DNA of 64,000 nt from Lactobacillus helsingborgensis (GCF_000970855.1 NZ_KQ034046.1:1029755-1093754); one strand, 5' to 3'; shown: positions 15,484 to 23,911, numbered from the stretch's first letter. Notes: generated by a model from the letters alone, not told the origin. Numbers and translations: made by a program.

Positions 15484-16188
15484 TTAACCCGCTTTATCCA
15501 GTAGTTGTACCTTTATCCCTTCATTTTGTTTTACTTTTTGTTGTATTTTTTTAGTACAAAAGTACATATTTAAAATCGGTGTATAAAGGGTAATGAAACC
15601 ATTTATAAAATACAAAAAATTCGCTATTACAACTACTTCTTCATTATCTTTTTCTACAATAACTAGTAAACTTACTAACGCAATTAAGAATACCGACACC
15701 GAGGACAGAATTGATAAACTAGCTTTTTCATAAAGTTTTAAAATAAACTGATTTTCACCTTTACAAATTGTATTTATTTTTCTTTTGCAAACTCTAAAAA
15801 AATCTATTCCAAGTGCACTGCCAAATATAAGATACATAATTAATGAAAAAAAAGTACCATATTGATTCTTAAAAGAAAAATGATTCATAAATAGTCCGAC
15901 AAAAACAATAAATAGCCATTGCAAAGTATAACCCACAAGAATAATAGTTAAATTATCATATTTATAAAGAAATTTACTATTTTTAATTACTTTAAGTTCT
16001 TTTAAATCCTCAAAAACAATTCTCGGAACTATTTTAAATTCCGTATAAAATATAACAGCTAAAATTAATATAATCAAAATTGCTTCAACCCAAATACGAC
16101 TAGTAAAAAAAGCCATCACCACATAAAGCAACATTGTTAAACTTGTATATATTATCAGTTTTTTAAAATTTTTATTGATATCATTCAT
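15484..16188 (-). CDS. Multi-pass membrane protein, unknown function
   Basis: A 234-residue protein with about six hydrophobic segments (approximate residues 10-28, 33-50, 78-100, 108-128, 158-178, 188-210) and a lysine-rich C-terminal tail. I do not recognise a family. It is strongly AT-rich and flanked by gene-free stretches on both sides, which suggests acquired or decaying DNA. The ATG has no strong ribosome binding site. No partner gene is adjacent. Confidence 0.6.
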   Translation of the reverse strand: MNDINKNFKKLIIYTSLTMLLYVVMAFFTSRIWVEAILIILILAVIFYTEFKIVPRIVFEDLKELKVIKNSKFLYKYDNLTIILVGYTLQWLFIVFVGLFMNHFSFKNQYGTFFSLIMYLIFGSALGIDFFRVCKRKINTICKGENQFILKLYEKASLSILSSVSVFLIALVSLLVIVEKDNEEVVVIANFLYFINGFITLYTPILNMYFCTKKIQQKVKQNEGIKVQLLDKAG

Positions 16189-16797
16189 ATAATTCTCTTA
16201 TAAAATTATTATTATAAATACGGTAAAATAAACTTTAGGATGTTTAATTATATCTCTAAAGTTTTCTTAAAAATTATGATCTTTGCTCTGTTGCTTTGGC
16301 AACCTATTAACCTATTCTACTTACCGTAATCTTATTTACTTCTAGACCTCAACTACAGCTATACATCAAACATATTAACTTTGTTCATATTCCCAGTATT
16401 GCTTTTTCCACATCAATTATGTCACTATTCTTCAAAACAACCTATGGTCAATAAAACTTCGAGTTAATTTCTACCAGCAATTTTTGTTGTGTTAATTAAT
16501 CTATTTTTGCCAAAAATCTAATATGTTCTCACTATAATACTAAAACTTGTTATTGTAGTCATATAGTTCATTGAATTCTTGTATCGTTAATTAACCTTAC
16601 TAATAATCATACTACTAATTTTGTATAAAACGTGTTTTTAACTCTCATCTGCTTAACGTAAATCAAGGTTCTTGAACTTGTGAATCTGCTTCAAAATTCT
16701 TATCTTACTTTCTTTTAACTAGGAAAGCAGAATCTTGATAAAAAATAATCCTTTTTGGTCCATAATTATGACAAAACAATAATTTATCTAATCTTTA
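16189..16797. other. Gene-free AT-rich region
   Basis: About 600 bp without an open frame of useful length on either strand. I see no tRNA, no strong hairpin and no insertion-sequence ends. It may be decayed coding sequence. Confidence 0.45.
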
Positions 16798-17718
16798 CTA
16801 ACCATCATTTTTTAATAAATAATGATATTGTACAGCTACAACAAAAGTTGCCACAAATAAACCTATCAAGTTCACAGTAAGCCAGTTAATAGCACTGCCC
16901 GAGAACAAGCATGTAGCAATCCATGGTGCAGCAATAATCAAATAGCCTCGAATTGCAGTCATAATTAAAGAGCCCCATTTAAAGCTTTTACTGATATCCT
17001 TTGCAGCAACCTTATTTCGTAAAAACTTTTGAAATATGATCGCTCCCAATATAACTAAAATAGTGATTAAGACAAATTGCCAAGCTTCAAGGTTAACTAG
17101 GATAAATTCCTTATAAGAAATATTGTTTGAGCAAACCACAAAAGCACAAACAATATCAAACAAATAGCCACGGCTAATATAATTTTTTCTGCAACTATTA
17201 ATAATGAACTTAGTAGCATTTTTAAAAGTCTGCTTAGGCGATTGCTCTTGTCTGTCAATTACTTGGCGATTAATTAGATAATGATATTGCCAAGACATCC
17301 CAATTATAGCCACAACTAGACCAGCTATAATGGAAATAAAGACATTGAACTGCCCCTTAGTATAGAGGCTATAGGCAAACAAAGGTGCATTAACTACTAC
17401 AAATGCCCGAACTCCTGTTGAAATCAAACTAGTATTGACAAAAAACGGAGTCATTTTTTTGCAAGCAATTTTATGTCTTAAAAAATTCTGGTAACGAACT
17501 AAACTAATTACTGCCACTAGAGCTAGAAGTACAAAAATCCACTCAAATCTAAGCATATAGGGTTGTAAAATTGTCAAAAGATAAAGTGTGCCATAAACAG
17601 CTAGGTCACCAATATGGTTAGTAGAATTATCAGCTAAAGCAAAAGCATGTTCATGATGAGCTATATCACGTAAAGCTTCACCGACAGTTTCCTGTTTAGT
17701 AGTTTTATTATCAGCCAT
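16798..17718 (-). CDS. Membrane protein with internal duplication, unknown function
   Basis: A 306-residue protein made of a hydrophilic N-terminus (about 1-35) and two homologous halves (about 36-152 and 180-304). Matching landmarks are YQNFLRHKIACKK versus FQKFLRNKVAAKD, TGVRAFVVVNAPLFA versus TAIRGYLIIAAPWIA, and SWQYHYLIN versus VQYHYLLKN. Each half has about three to four hydrophobic helices. GAGGTGAG precedes the ATG at 17718. The frame continues upstream to 17823 (35 more residues) without a visible ribosome binding site, so a longer form is possible. The family is not recognised; it is divergent from a PAP2 phosphatase. Confidence 0.7.
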   Translation of the reverse strand: MADNKTTKQETVGEALRDIAHHEHAFALADNSTNHIGDLAVYGTLYLLTILQPYMLRFEWIFVLLALVAVISLVRYQNFLRHKIACKKMTPFFVNTSLISTGVRAFVVVNAPLFAYSLYTKGQFNVFISIIAGLVVAIIGMSWQYHYLINRQVIDRQEQSPKQTFKNATKFIINSCRKNYISRGYLFDIVCAFVVCSNNISYKEFILVNLEAWQFVLITILVILGAIIFQKFLRNKVAAKDISKSFKWGSLIMTAIRGYLIIAAPWIATCLFSGSAINWLTVNLIGLFVATFVVAVQYHYLLKNDG

Positions 17719-17966
17719 TTTTCTCACCTCAAAATCCAGCATATCATTGATATCATCAATTTTAAGTTGTTTTTCATCAAAGTCAAGTTTTAATTTTAAG
17801 TTATATTTTACCTTTATCATCATTAATTAAAACTATTACTTATATCGAAAAAGTCTACTAATATTGCAATTCTTAAGTTTTATTCAAGAGTAAGTTTTTA
17901 TTTTTATACCAAACAAAGTTGCTGTTAAAATACAAACGAGTAATAGTTATAGGTAGGGATTTGACT

Positions 17967-18551
17967 TTGAATATTAACTTCTGGATTGCAATTTTATCTG
18001 CAGCCATATTGTTGCTACTTATTTTCAATGTCAGAAATTCTCGTCGGTTCAACTTATTCGATCATTGGCTTCACCATAAACTACTGATTAGAAAGCACGA
18101 TGGGATTGGCTGGCAGATTATAGCCTTTATAAATGATCCTAAACTACTAGTGGTCTTAGACGTATTTCTTGCTAGTTTCTTAATTAGTAAAAATAAAAAT
18201 TTACTTGCTTTTTGGGTGCTATTTACTTTAGGCTTTACGGATTTAATAGGAATATTTTTAAAAAAATGGATGCGTAGAAAACGTCCGATTTTGCACTCAG
18301 ACTTAGAAGAAGGCTATAGCTTTCCGAGCGGTCATGTTTTAGGCAGCACGGTAATGGCATTAATAATCTGGCAAATTTTTGCCAATCAATTAGGAAATCG
18401 GCTGTTATTAATTTTAGCTATCATTTGGCTGATGGTTGTGATATCGCGAATTAGTCTTAAAGCTCACTTTCCTTCAGACATTTTGGGAGCTACTTCTCTA
18501 GCAGTTTTATGCTTTAGTATTGCACAGCAGCTACTTTTCTTAATTATTTAA
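17967..18551 (+). CDS. PAP2-superfamily phosphatase (membrane)
   Basis: A membrane phosphatase likely acting on lipid phosphates such as undecaprenyl pyrophosphate or phosphatidic acid. All three PAP2 motifs are present: KKWMRRKRP, the PSGH of SFPSGHVLG, and SRISLKAHFPSD with the catalytic histidine. About five to six helices. No ATG is available near the N-terminus; GGTAGGGA precedes the TTG at 17967 by seven bases, giving 194 residues, with TTG 17919 and TTG 17961 as alternatives. Monocistronic with a terminator. Confidence 0.87.
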   Translation: MNINFWIAILSAAILLLLIFNVRNSRRFNLFDHWLHHKLLIRKHDGIGWQIIAFINDPKLLVVLDVFLASFLISKNKNLLAFWVLFTLGFTDLIGIFLKKWMRRKRPILHSDLEEGYSFPSGHVLGSTVMALIIWQIFANQLGNRLLLILAIIWLMVVISRISLKAHFPSDILGATSLAVLCFSIAQQLLFLII

Positions 18552-18554
18552 TCA

Positions 18555-18593
18555 AAAAACACCCCTGATTTTTATGAATTCAGAGGTGTTTTT
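18555..18593. terminator. Bidirectional terminator
   Basis: The hairpin AAAAACACCCCTGA/TCAGAGGTGTTTTT, with one mismatch, lies between the convergent PAP2 gene and the lactate permease gene. Confidence 0.85.
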
Positions 18594-18628
18594 AAGTATG
18601 AGAAATTTGACTTACAGATTAATCAATA

Positions 18629-20182
18629 TTATAAGTAACTTAACATTTTACCGGCAACAAACACGATAATACACAATACTGCAGTGTACCATGCACAGTG
18701 AGGCAAAGCTTTCTTAAGAATAACCCCCTCTTTACCTTCAAGTCCGGTTGCACCAGTCGCGATTGCGATATTTTGTGGTGAAAGCATCTTACCAGCAGTA
18801 GCACCAACCATGTTAGCTGCTGCCAGCCAATATGGACTTACTTTCAGTGCATGGGCAGCTTGTACTTGCAATTCACCAAAGAGTACGTTAGCTGATGTAT
18901 CACTACCAGTAATAAAGATTCCTAGTACACCGATGATTGGTGAAATTACTGGGTAAAATGCACCAGTTAAAGTTACAAGACTAACCGCAATGACGTCAAT
19001 CATTCCGCTGTAGCCCATGACTTTGGACAAAGCCACAATAGAACAAACAGTGATAATTGTTTTAACCAATTGTTTGATTGTGCTCGTTAATACGGAAAAC
19101 ATTTCCTTAAATGATAAGCCTTGAATAGCACCACCAATGATACTTGAAAGCAGTATTAAAGTACCTGGGGATGATAACCAGTCAATGTCAACCGGTTTGG
19201 CATTTGCACCATTGTAGAAATGGAAACTAGTTTTGACACTTGCCAGTGCATTATGAATTGCAGGAAACATTGATGAAGTGAAGATAATAAAGCAAAAGAC
19301 CAAAATGAATGGTACCCAAGCTTTGATTTTTTCAGCAGTAGAAATTTGCGCTTTTTCTTCCTTTTCATTACTAGAGGATCCTGCTTCATCTTTCTTGCTG
19401 TAACCTCTAATAATAATCACCAAAAATAGCAGACAAACTAATGAACCAACAATTGAAGGTAGTTCAGGGCCCAAGTACTTAGTAATGAAAATTTCTGGTA
19501 CTGCGAAAGTTAAACCAGCTACCAAAGTGCAAACCAATACACCTTTGCCTTTGAATGACTTAAGGCCTTTACCCTCAGTCATCATTACCAAAACGAATGG
19601 CACCAGCATCATTAAAACAAACAATTGTATAGCAATTAAATAACCTAATTGAGTTACTCCCAGTCCTGTTACTTTAGCCAGAGTTGTTACTGGTAGACCA
19701 ACAGCACCAAAGGCTGTAGGAGCAGTATTTGCGACCAAGCACACTACAGCGGCTTTAATTGGGTTCATACCCAGCATTATTAAAATACTTGCAGGAATCG
19801 CTACCGCAGTACCGAAACCGGCAATGGCTTCCAAGAATCCGCCTAATCCCCATGCTAAGATTAATACTAAGAATCTCATATCCTTGGTAATTGAAGTTAA
19901 CATAGACATTATTGTATCCATTCCGCCTGATTTTCTACTGATGTTGTAGATAAACAGAGCCGAGATGATGACATAAATTATCGGCCACAAAGCCATGATT
20001 ATACCATCAATTCCTGCTGTGATACTGTTTGAAAACGAAAAGTGGAAACCGACAATGCTTAGAATTAATGATAATGCAAAGCCGATTAAACACGCCAAGT
20101 CACCCCGAATGTGAAAAACACCCAGGGAAAGTATCAGCCACACGATTGGAATGATCGCAAGGACTGTTTTAACTAAATCCAT
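18629..20182 (-). CDS. lctP: L-lactate permease (LctP family)
   Basis: A 517-residue lactate/proton symporter with about 12-14 helices. Typical segments are GGFLEAIAGFGTAVAIPASILI, LVANTAPTAFGAVGLPVTTLA, GIFITGSDTSANVLFG and GATAGKMLSPQNIAIA. GGAGGAATAATA lies directly before the ATG at 20182; the frame extends to 20233 but without a ribosome binding site. In lactobacilli such permeases can exchange or export lactate or glycolate. Two cre-like sites in the promoter region indicate carbon catabolite control. The mRNA leader is about 120 nt. Confidence 0.92.
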   Translation of the reverse strand: MDLVKTVLAIIPIVWLILSLGVFHIRGDLACLIGFALSLILSIVGFHFSFSNSITAGIDGIIMALWPIIYVIISALFIYNISRKSGGMDTIMSMLTSITKDMRFLVLILAWGLGGFLEAIAGFGTAVAIPASILIMLGMNPIKAAVVCLVANTAPTAFGAVGLPVTTLAKVTGLGVTQLGYLIAIQLFVLMMLVPFVLVMMTEGKGLKSFKGKGVLVCTLVAGLTFAVPEIFITKYLGPELPSIVGSLVCLLFLVIIIRGYSKKDEAGSSSNEKEEKAQISTAEKIKAWVPFILVFCFIIFTSSMFPAIHNALASVKTSFHFYNGANAKPVDIDWLSSPGTLILLSSIIGGAIQGLSFKEMFSVLTSTIKQLVKTIITVCSIVALSKVMGYSGMIDVIAVSLVTLTGAFYPVISPIIGVLGIFITGSDTSANVLFGELQVQAAHALKVSPYWLAAANMVGATAGKMLSPQNIAIATGATGLEGKEGVILKKALPHCAWYTAVLCIIVFVAGKMLSYL

Positions 20183-20290
20183 TATTATTCCTCCAACGAA
20201 ACTTATTAATATGATTAAACTAAAACCTCTCATTAACTAAAAGATAGATTTTAAATAAAGATAAACTTGATAGCGCAGTTTGGTTTGTGA

Positions 20291-20304
20291 TGAAAGCGCT
20301 ACCT
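20291..20304. promoter_or_regulatory. cre-like site at the lctP promoter
   Basis: TGAAAGCGCTACCT matches the CcpA cre consensus except at the last base. It overlaps the expected transcription start just after the minus-strand TATAAT (20316-20311), a repressing position. Confidence 0.75.
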
Positions 20305-20366
20305 AATTTCATTATAGCACTATGTTCAGCACTTTAGAAGATGAATTTCATTTCACAATCTATGTA

Positions 20367-20380
20367 ACAAAAGCGCTTTC
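20367..20380. promoter_or_regulatory. Second cre-like site upstream of lctP
   Basis: The core AAAGCGCTTT is perfect while the outer bases diverge. It lies about 50 bp upstream of the lctP -10, a position where CcpA can activate or cooperate with the downstream site. Confidence 0.6.
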
Positions 20381-20396
20381 TTTTTCTTACAAAAAT

Positions 20397-20424
20397 AAGT
20401 CCTAACTTTATATTGTTAGGACTT
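20397..20424 (-). terminator. Terminator of degV
   Basis: The hairpin AAGTCCTAAC/GTTAGGACTT is followed on the minus strand by ATTTTTG. Confidence 0.85.
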
Positions 20425-20481
20425 AGGCTGCTTTTTTCTAATCTGTTATCTATAGAACAAATAAAATCTGGGTTAAAAACT

Positions 20482-21312
20482 TTAGAGGTCATCAAAACCG
20501 ATCATTAGACTGCCTTCTTCGGCATAAAAGGTACATAATCCCCTCATTGGACGAATAGTTATCGCAGCTTCAGGATAAAGCTCTAAAATTTTTGCTTTTA
20601 AAGTTTCAGCATCCTTCATGTTTTTGCATTGGTCAATGATAACATGTCCACCCTGATACTTCATTTCACCCATTAATTTGATGATTTCTTTAAGCGCCCG
20701 CTTAATGCCGCGCACTTTTGCCAGTGGCTCTAATTTTCCTTCATCACTGGCAGTCCCTACTACATCAATATTTAAGACTTTGGCCACTTTGGCTACAGCC
20801 ATATTGACACGTCCATTAAGCGCTAAGTTGTGTAAAGATTTCAATACAACGAGCAAATGCGTATGGGTTTTGTAATCTGAAATTTTTTGCTCTAGATCAA
20901 CAAAACGGGCATTACTATTAACCAACTTTTGAATTTCTTGCAAAATAACCGAAATCTCGGGTCCAGCTGTTCTGGAATCAACCACAATCACGTGGCTGTC
21001 GGGATGATCTTTTTCATATATTTGTTTTGCTTGAAACGCGGAAGAAAAGCTGCCACTTAAACCACTGGTTATGGTCATAATGATAGCTCGCTTACTTCCA
21101 GATAAAGCTTCAAGCCATTCGTTGATACTGGGACAAGAAGTTTTACCTTCTTCCGTATTCTTCTCCATACTGGCAATAAATTCCTCAATATTAAGATTCT
21201 CATTATCGACAAAATCCTTGCCAGAAATAGTCATTGTCAAAGGAACGACAGTCAAATTGCTATTTGCCTGGTCATTTGAACCAGAATCTATAATTAACCT
21301 TACTTTTGTCAT
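20482..21312 (-). CDS. DegV family fatty-acid-binding protein
   Basis: A 276-residue DegV-family protein. These proteins bind a fatty acid; in several Gram-positives they act as FakB subunits presenting it to the kinase FakA. Signatures: N-terminal VRLIIDSGSNDQ, the TSCPSINEWLEAL segment, ITSGLSGSFSSAFQAK (lipid headgroup region), and DSRTAGPEISVIL. Monocistronic, with its own terminator, divergent from eno. The partner FakA is not nearby. Confidence 0.9.
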   Translation of the reverse strand: MTKVRLIIDSGSNDQANSNLTVVPLTMTISGKDFVDNENLNIEEFIASMEKNTEEGKTSCPSINEWLEALSGSKRAIIMTITSGLSGSFSSAFQAKQIYEKDHPDSHVIVVDSRTAGPEISVILQEIQKLVNSNARFVDLEQKISDYKTHTHLLVVLKSLHNLALNGRVNMAVAKVAKVLNIDVVGTASDEGKLEPLAKVRGIKRALKEIIKLMGEMKYQGGHVIIDQCKNMKDAETLKAKILELYPEAAITIRPMRGLCTFYAEEGSLMIGFDDL

Positions 21313-21440
21313 ATTAATATTCCTTTTTGAAATAAACCAATCTTTTTAAAAATTGTATAGCATAATAATAAATCAAACCTGTCAAAAAAGCGACAAAATT
21401 ATTTTTAATATTTTTTAACATTAGAAATCGGTTACAAATG

Positions 21441-21469
21441 TTTACATAATCACAAACTTAGGCTAAAAT
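21441..21469 (+). promoter_or_regulatory. eno promoter
   Basis: The -35 TTTACA (21441-21446), a 17-bp spacer and the -10 TAAAAT (21464-21469). The leader of about 80 nt contains a small GGAGC/GCTCC hairpin (21485-21499) before the strong AGGAGG ribosome binding site. Confidence 0.75.
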
Positions 21470-21555
21470 TTGACATGTAGATATGGAGCCTATGCTCCAC
21501 TAATGTATGTACTTACACAAAATAGTACAGCATTTATTATTTAGGAGGTTTTTAG

Positions 21556-22842
21556 ATGTTAAAATCAGTCATTGAAAATGTTCATGCACTGGAAATCTAT
21601 GATTCACGTGGTAACCCAACAGTTGAGGCTTTTGTAACCTTATCAAACGGTGTTGTTGGTAAAGCTGAAGTTCCATCAGGTGCTTCGACTGGTGAAAACG
21701 AGGCCGTTGAATTACGTGATGGTGGCAGCCGTGTTGGCGGCAAGGGCGTATCCAAAGCCGTTGAAAACGTAAACACTGAAATTGCCAAAGCATTAAAAGG
21801 TTTGGATCCACACGATCAGGCAAACATTGACCGCGTAATGATTGAATTAGATGGTACCCCTAACAAGGCTAAGCTTGGTGCTAACGCTATCCTGGGTGTA
21901 TCAATGGCTACTGCAGCTGCTGCAGCAAAAGATAATCACCAACCTTTATACAGATACCTTGGTGGTACTGATCTTGAAATGCCTCAAACTTTCCACAACG
22001 TTATTAACGGTGGTGAGCATGCTGACAACGGTATTGACGTTCAAGAATTCATGATCACTCCAGTTAAAAAGACTTCATTCCGTGATGGTTTTGAAAAGAT
22101 CGTTAACACATACCACACTTTGAAGAAGGTTCTTGAAGACATGGGTTACGAAACTGGCCTTGGTGATGAAGGTGGTTTCGCTCCTAACATGAAGAACTCT
22201 GAAGAAGCTTTACAAGCTTTACACGACGCTATCGTTAAGGCTGGTTACAAGCCTGGTGAAGATATTGCCATTGCGTGTGACTGTGCTGCTTCATACTTCT
22301 ACAACAAAGAAGACGGCAAGTACCACTTCGAAGGTAAAGTATTTAACGATGAAGAATTAGCTCAATACTACGACAAGTTACTTGACGAGTTCCCAGAATT
22401 AATTTCAATTGAAGACCCATACGATGAAAATGATGTTGACGGCATGATTAAATTTACTCAAAGCCACAAAGACAGAATTCAAATTGTTTTGGATGACTTC
22501 ATTTGTACCAACCCTAAGCTTTTGACTAAAGCTATTAAGGAAGGTGCCGGTAACGCTTCATTAATCAAGTTAAACCAAATTGGTACTGTTACTGAAACTT
22601 TGGAAACTATCCGTCTTTCACGTAAGAACGGATACAACACCATGATTTCTCACCGTTCAGGTGAAACTGGTGACACATTTATCGCTGACTTTGCCGTTGC
22701 TGTTAACGGTGGTCAATTAAAGACTGGTGCCCCAGCTCGTTCAGAACGTGTTGAAAAGTACAACCGTTTGCTTGAAATCGAAGAAGAACTTGGCGAAGGC
22801 GAGCGTTTAGCTACATTCCCAGACAGTGTTGACAAAGACTAA
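21556..22842 (+). CDS. eno: Enolase
   Basis: Converts 2-phosphoglycerate to phosphoenolpyruvate; 428 residues. Metal and catalytic residues are intact: VPSGASTG loop, NGGEHADN, VQEFMI, GDEGGFAP (acidic catalytic residue), the Asp of ACDCAAS, SIEDPYDEND, VLDDF, the catalytic Lys in SLIKLNQIG, and SHRSGET. Some surrounding residues differ from the B. subtilis type, as I recall for acidophilus-group enolases. A strong AGGAGG lies before the ATG. Codon use is that of a highly expressed gene. In lactobacilli it is also a surface plasminogen-binding protein. Confidence 0.97.
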   Translation: MLKSVIENVHALEIYDSRGNPTVEAFVTLSNGVVGKAEVPSGASTGENEAVELRDGGSRVGGKGVSKAVENVNTEIAKALKGLDPHDQANIDRVMIELDGTPNKAKLGANAILGVSMATAAAAAKDNHQPLYRYLGGTDLEMPQTFHNVINGGEHADNGIDVQEFMITPVKKTSFRDGFEKIVNTYHTLKKVLEDMGYETGLGDEGGFAPNMKNSEEALQALHDAIVKAGYKPGEDIAIACDCAASYFYNKEDGKYHFEGKVFNDEELAQYYDKLLDEFPELISIEDPYDENDVDGMIKFTQSHKDRIQIVLDDFICTNPKLLTKAIKEGAGNASLIKLNQIGTVTETLETIRLSRKNGYNTMISHRSGETGDTFIADFAVAVNGGQLKTGAPARSERVEKYNRLLEIEEELGEGERLATFPDSVDKD

Positions 22843-22851
22843 TTTGTTAAT

Positions 22852-22881
22852 AAAAAAGCCTGCAATATTGCGGGCTTTTTT
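22852..22881 (+). terminator. eno terminator
   Basis: The GC-rich hairpin AAAAAAGCCTGCA/TGCGGGCTTTTTT is followed by T's. Confidence 0.95.
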
Positions 22882-22918
22882 AGTGTCAAAATTTTTAAAA
22901 ATGTGTTTTTAGCATAAA

Positions 22919-22946
22919 TTCAAGATTTAAACTTCTATGCTATAAT
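22919..22946 (+). promoter_or_regulatory. Promoter upstream of the tracr-like element and CRISPR array
   Basis: An extended -10 TGCTATAAT (TATAAT at 22941-22946) with a weak -35 TTCAAG (22919-22924, 16-bp spacing). The transcript would start near 22953, cross the anti-repeat and run into the array. A hairpin ATCAGGA/TCCTGAT (22979-22985 with 23004-23010) lies in the leader. Confidence 0.6.
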
Positions 22947-23031
22947 TTGAGTAAACATTTAATTTCTAAAACTGCATTATCAGGACTAGATTAGCTACCT
23001 TTTTCCTGATATTGCTGCAAAAGCTGGTCGT

Positions 23032-23091
23032 GTTTCTAATATTATTTGGTTTAATTCAACCATATTATTAAAATTTGATGATAAAACATCG
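23032..23091 (+). ncRNA. tracrRNA-like anti-repeat plus nexus-like hairpin fused to the CRISPR array
   Basis: Bases 23032-23074 can pair with about 29 of the 36 repeat bases, counting G-U pairs. The lower stem is TAAAAT (23069-23074) with repeat GTTTTA. A bulge TATTAT faces repeat GA. The upper stem starts CAACCA (23057-23062) with TGGTTG and runs to TTCTAAT at the far end. A bulge between a 6-bp lower stem and a long upper stem is the type II-A tracrRNA:crRNA layout. A hairpin GATG/CATC (23077-23080 with 23087-23090) sits where the nexus is expected. Repeat 1 begins at 23092, so the usual tracr 3' hairpins and terminator are missing. Confidence 0.75.
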
Positions 23092-23703
23092 GTTTTAGAT
23101 GGTTGTTAAATTGATGATGATTAGAACAACAGGTCATTTATACTAGCGCTGATAATAGTTTTAGATGGTTGTTAAATTGATGATGATTAGAACACTTTCT
23201 GCATTGTCCAGTTATCAAGCCCCGTTTTAGATGGTTGTTAAATCGATGATGATTAGAACTGATTGGCGATGCTATTGGAGACGGTATCGGTTTTAGATGG
23301 TTGTTAAATCGATGATGATTAGAACAGGTTAGCAAGTCGGATTTGATGAGCAACAGTTTTAGATGGTTGTTAAATCGATGATGATTAGAACTCTTTTTTA
23401 TCGCGAATTATCATGTATACAGTTTTAGATGGTTGTTAAATCGATGATGATTAGAACCATTAAGTCAACTTACACTGACAAAAAAACGTTTTAGATGGTT
23501 GTTAAATCGATGATGATTAGAACCCAAGTAGTACAGAACACTACCAGAACCTTGTTTTAGATGGTTGTTAAATCGATGATGATTAGAACTAGGTCTTGTT
23601 AACTTAACACCAGCTACAAGTTTTAGATGGTTGTTAAATTGATGATGATTAGAACAGTTTACTACTGAAAGCAACGAGACTATGGGTTTTAGATGGTTGT
23701 TAA
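23092..23703 (+). CRISPR. Type II-A-like CRISPR array, 9 full repeats plus a truncated one, 9 spacers of 30 bp
   Basis: The 36-bp repeat begins GTTTTAGATGG and ends GATTAGAAC. Full repeats start at 23092, 23158, 23224, 23290, 23356, 23422, 23488, 23554 and 23620; an 18-bp truncated repeat is at 23686-23703. All nine spacers are 30 bp. Repeat position 21 is T in repeats 1, 2 and 9 and C in repeats 3-8. The GTTTTAG start and the degenerate right end show left-to-right transcription. The repeat resembles the L. gasseri type II-A repeat. No cas9, cas1, cas2 or csn2 occurs in the window. Minus-strand open frames across the array are repeat translations, not genes. Confidence 0.97.
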
Positions 23704-23735
23704 GCAAAAGCAAAATATTACCATAAGCTCACAAT

Positions 23736-23766
23736 AAAAGGCTTGCTTTTAAAGCAAGTCTTTTTG
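23736..23766 (+). terminator. Terminator after the CRISPR array
   Basis: The hairpin AAAGGCTTGCTTT/AAAGCAAGTCTTT followed by TTT lies 32 bp after the truncated last repeat and would end the pre-crRNA. Confidence 0.85.
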
Positions 23767-23911
23767 TTTCGCCTATTTAACCAGCCAATTAGAAAATACA
23801 ATCAATACTAGTCTTTTACAATATCTGTTCATTAAGTTCTTCATGCTAAATAACCAATAATTTTTAAAATATGATACAGACAATGTGGCAAGATCTGCAA
23901 ATTGATTAAAA

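Noticed and set aside
16189-16797. Possible small RNA or pseudogene in a 600-bp gap
   Set aside because: Weak inverted repeats and scattered TATAAT-like words occur by chance in DNA this AT-rich; nothing ordered enough to call.
13503-18000. Phage or island attachment site at tRNA-Ser
   Set aside because: No second copy of the tRNA 3' end and no integrase gene were seen in the block.
22883-23031. Canonical type II-A leader before the array
   Set aside because: The anti-repeat and nexus hairpin sit directly against repeat 1, leaving no room for an ordinary leader end; the segment is better described as the upstream part of a tracr-like transcript.
23138-23713. Two minus-strand open frames rich in SNHHRFNNHLK repeats
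   Set aside because: They are translations of the CRISPR repeat and spacers; the 66-bp period is a multiple of three and creates open frames.
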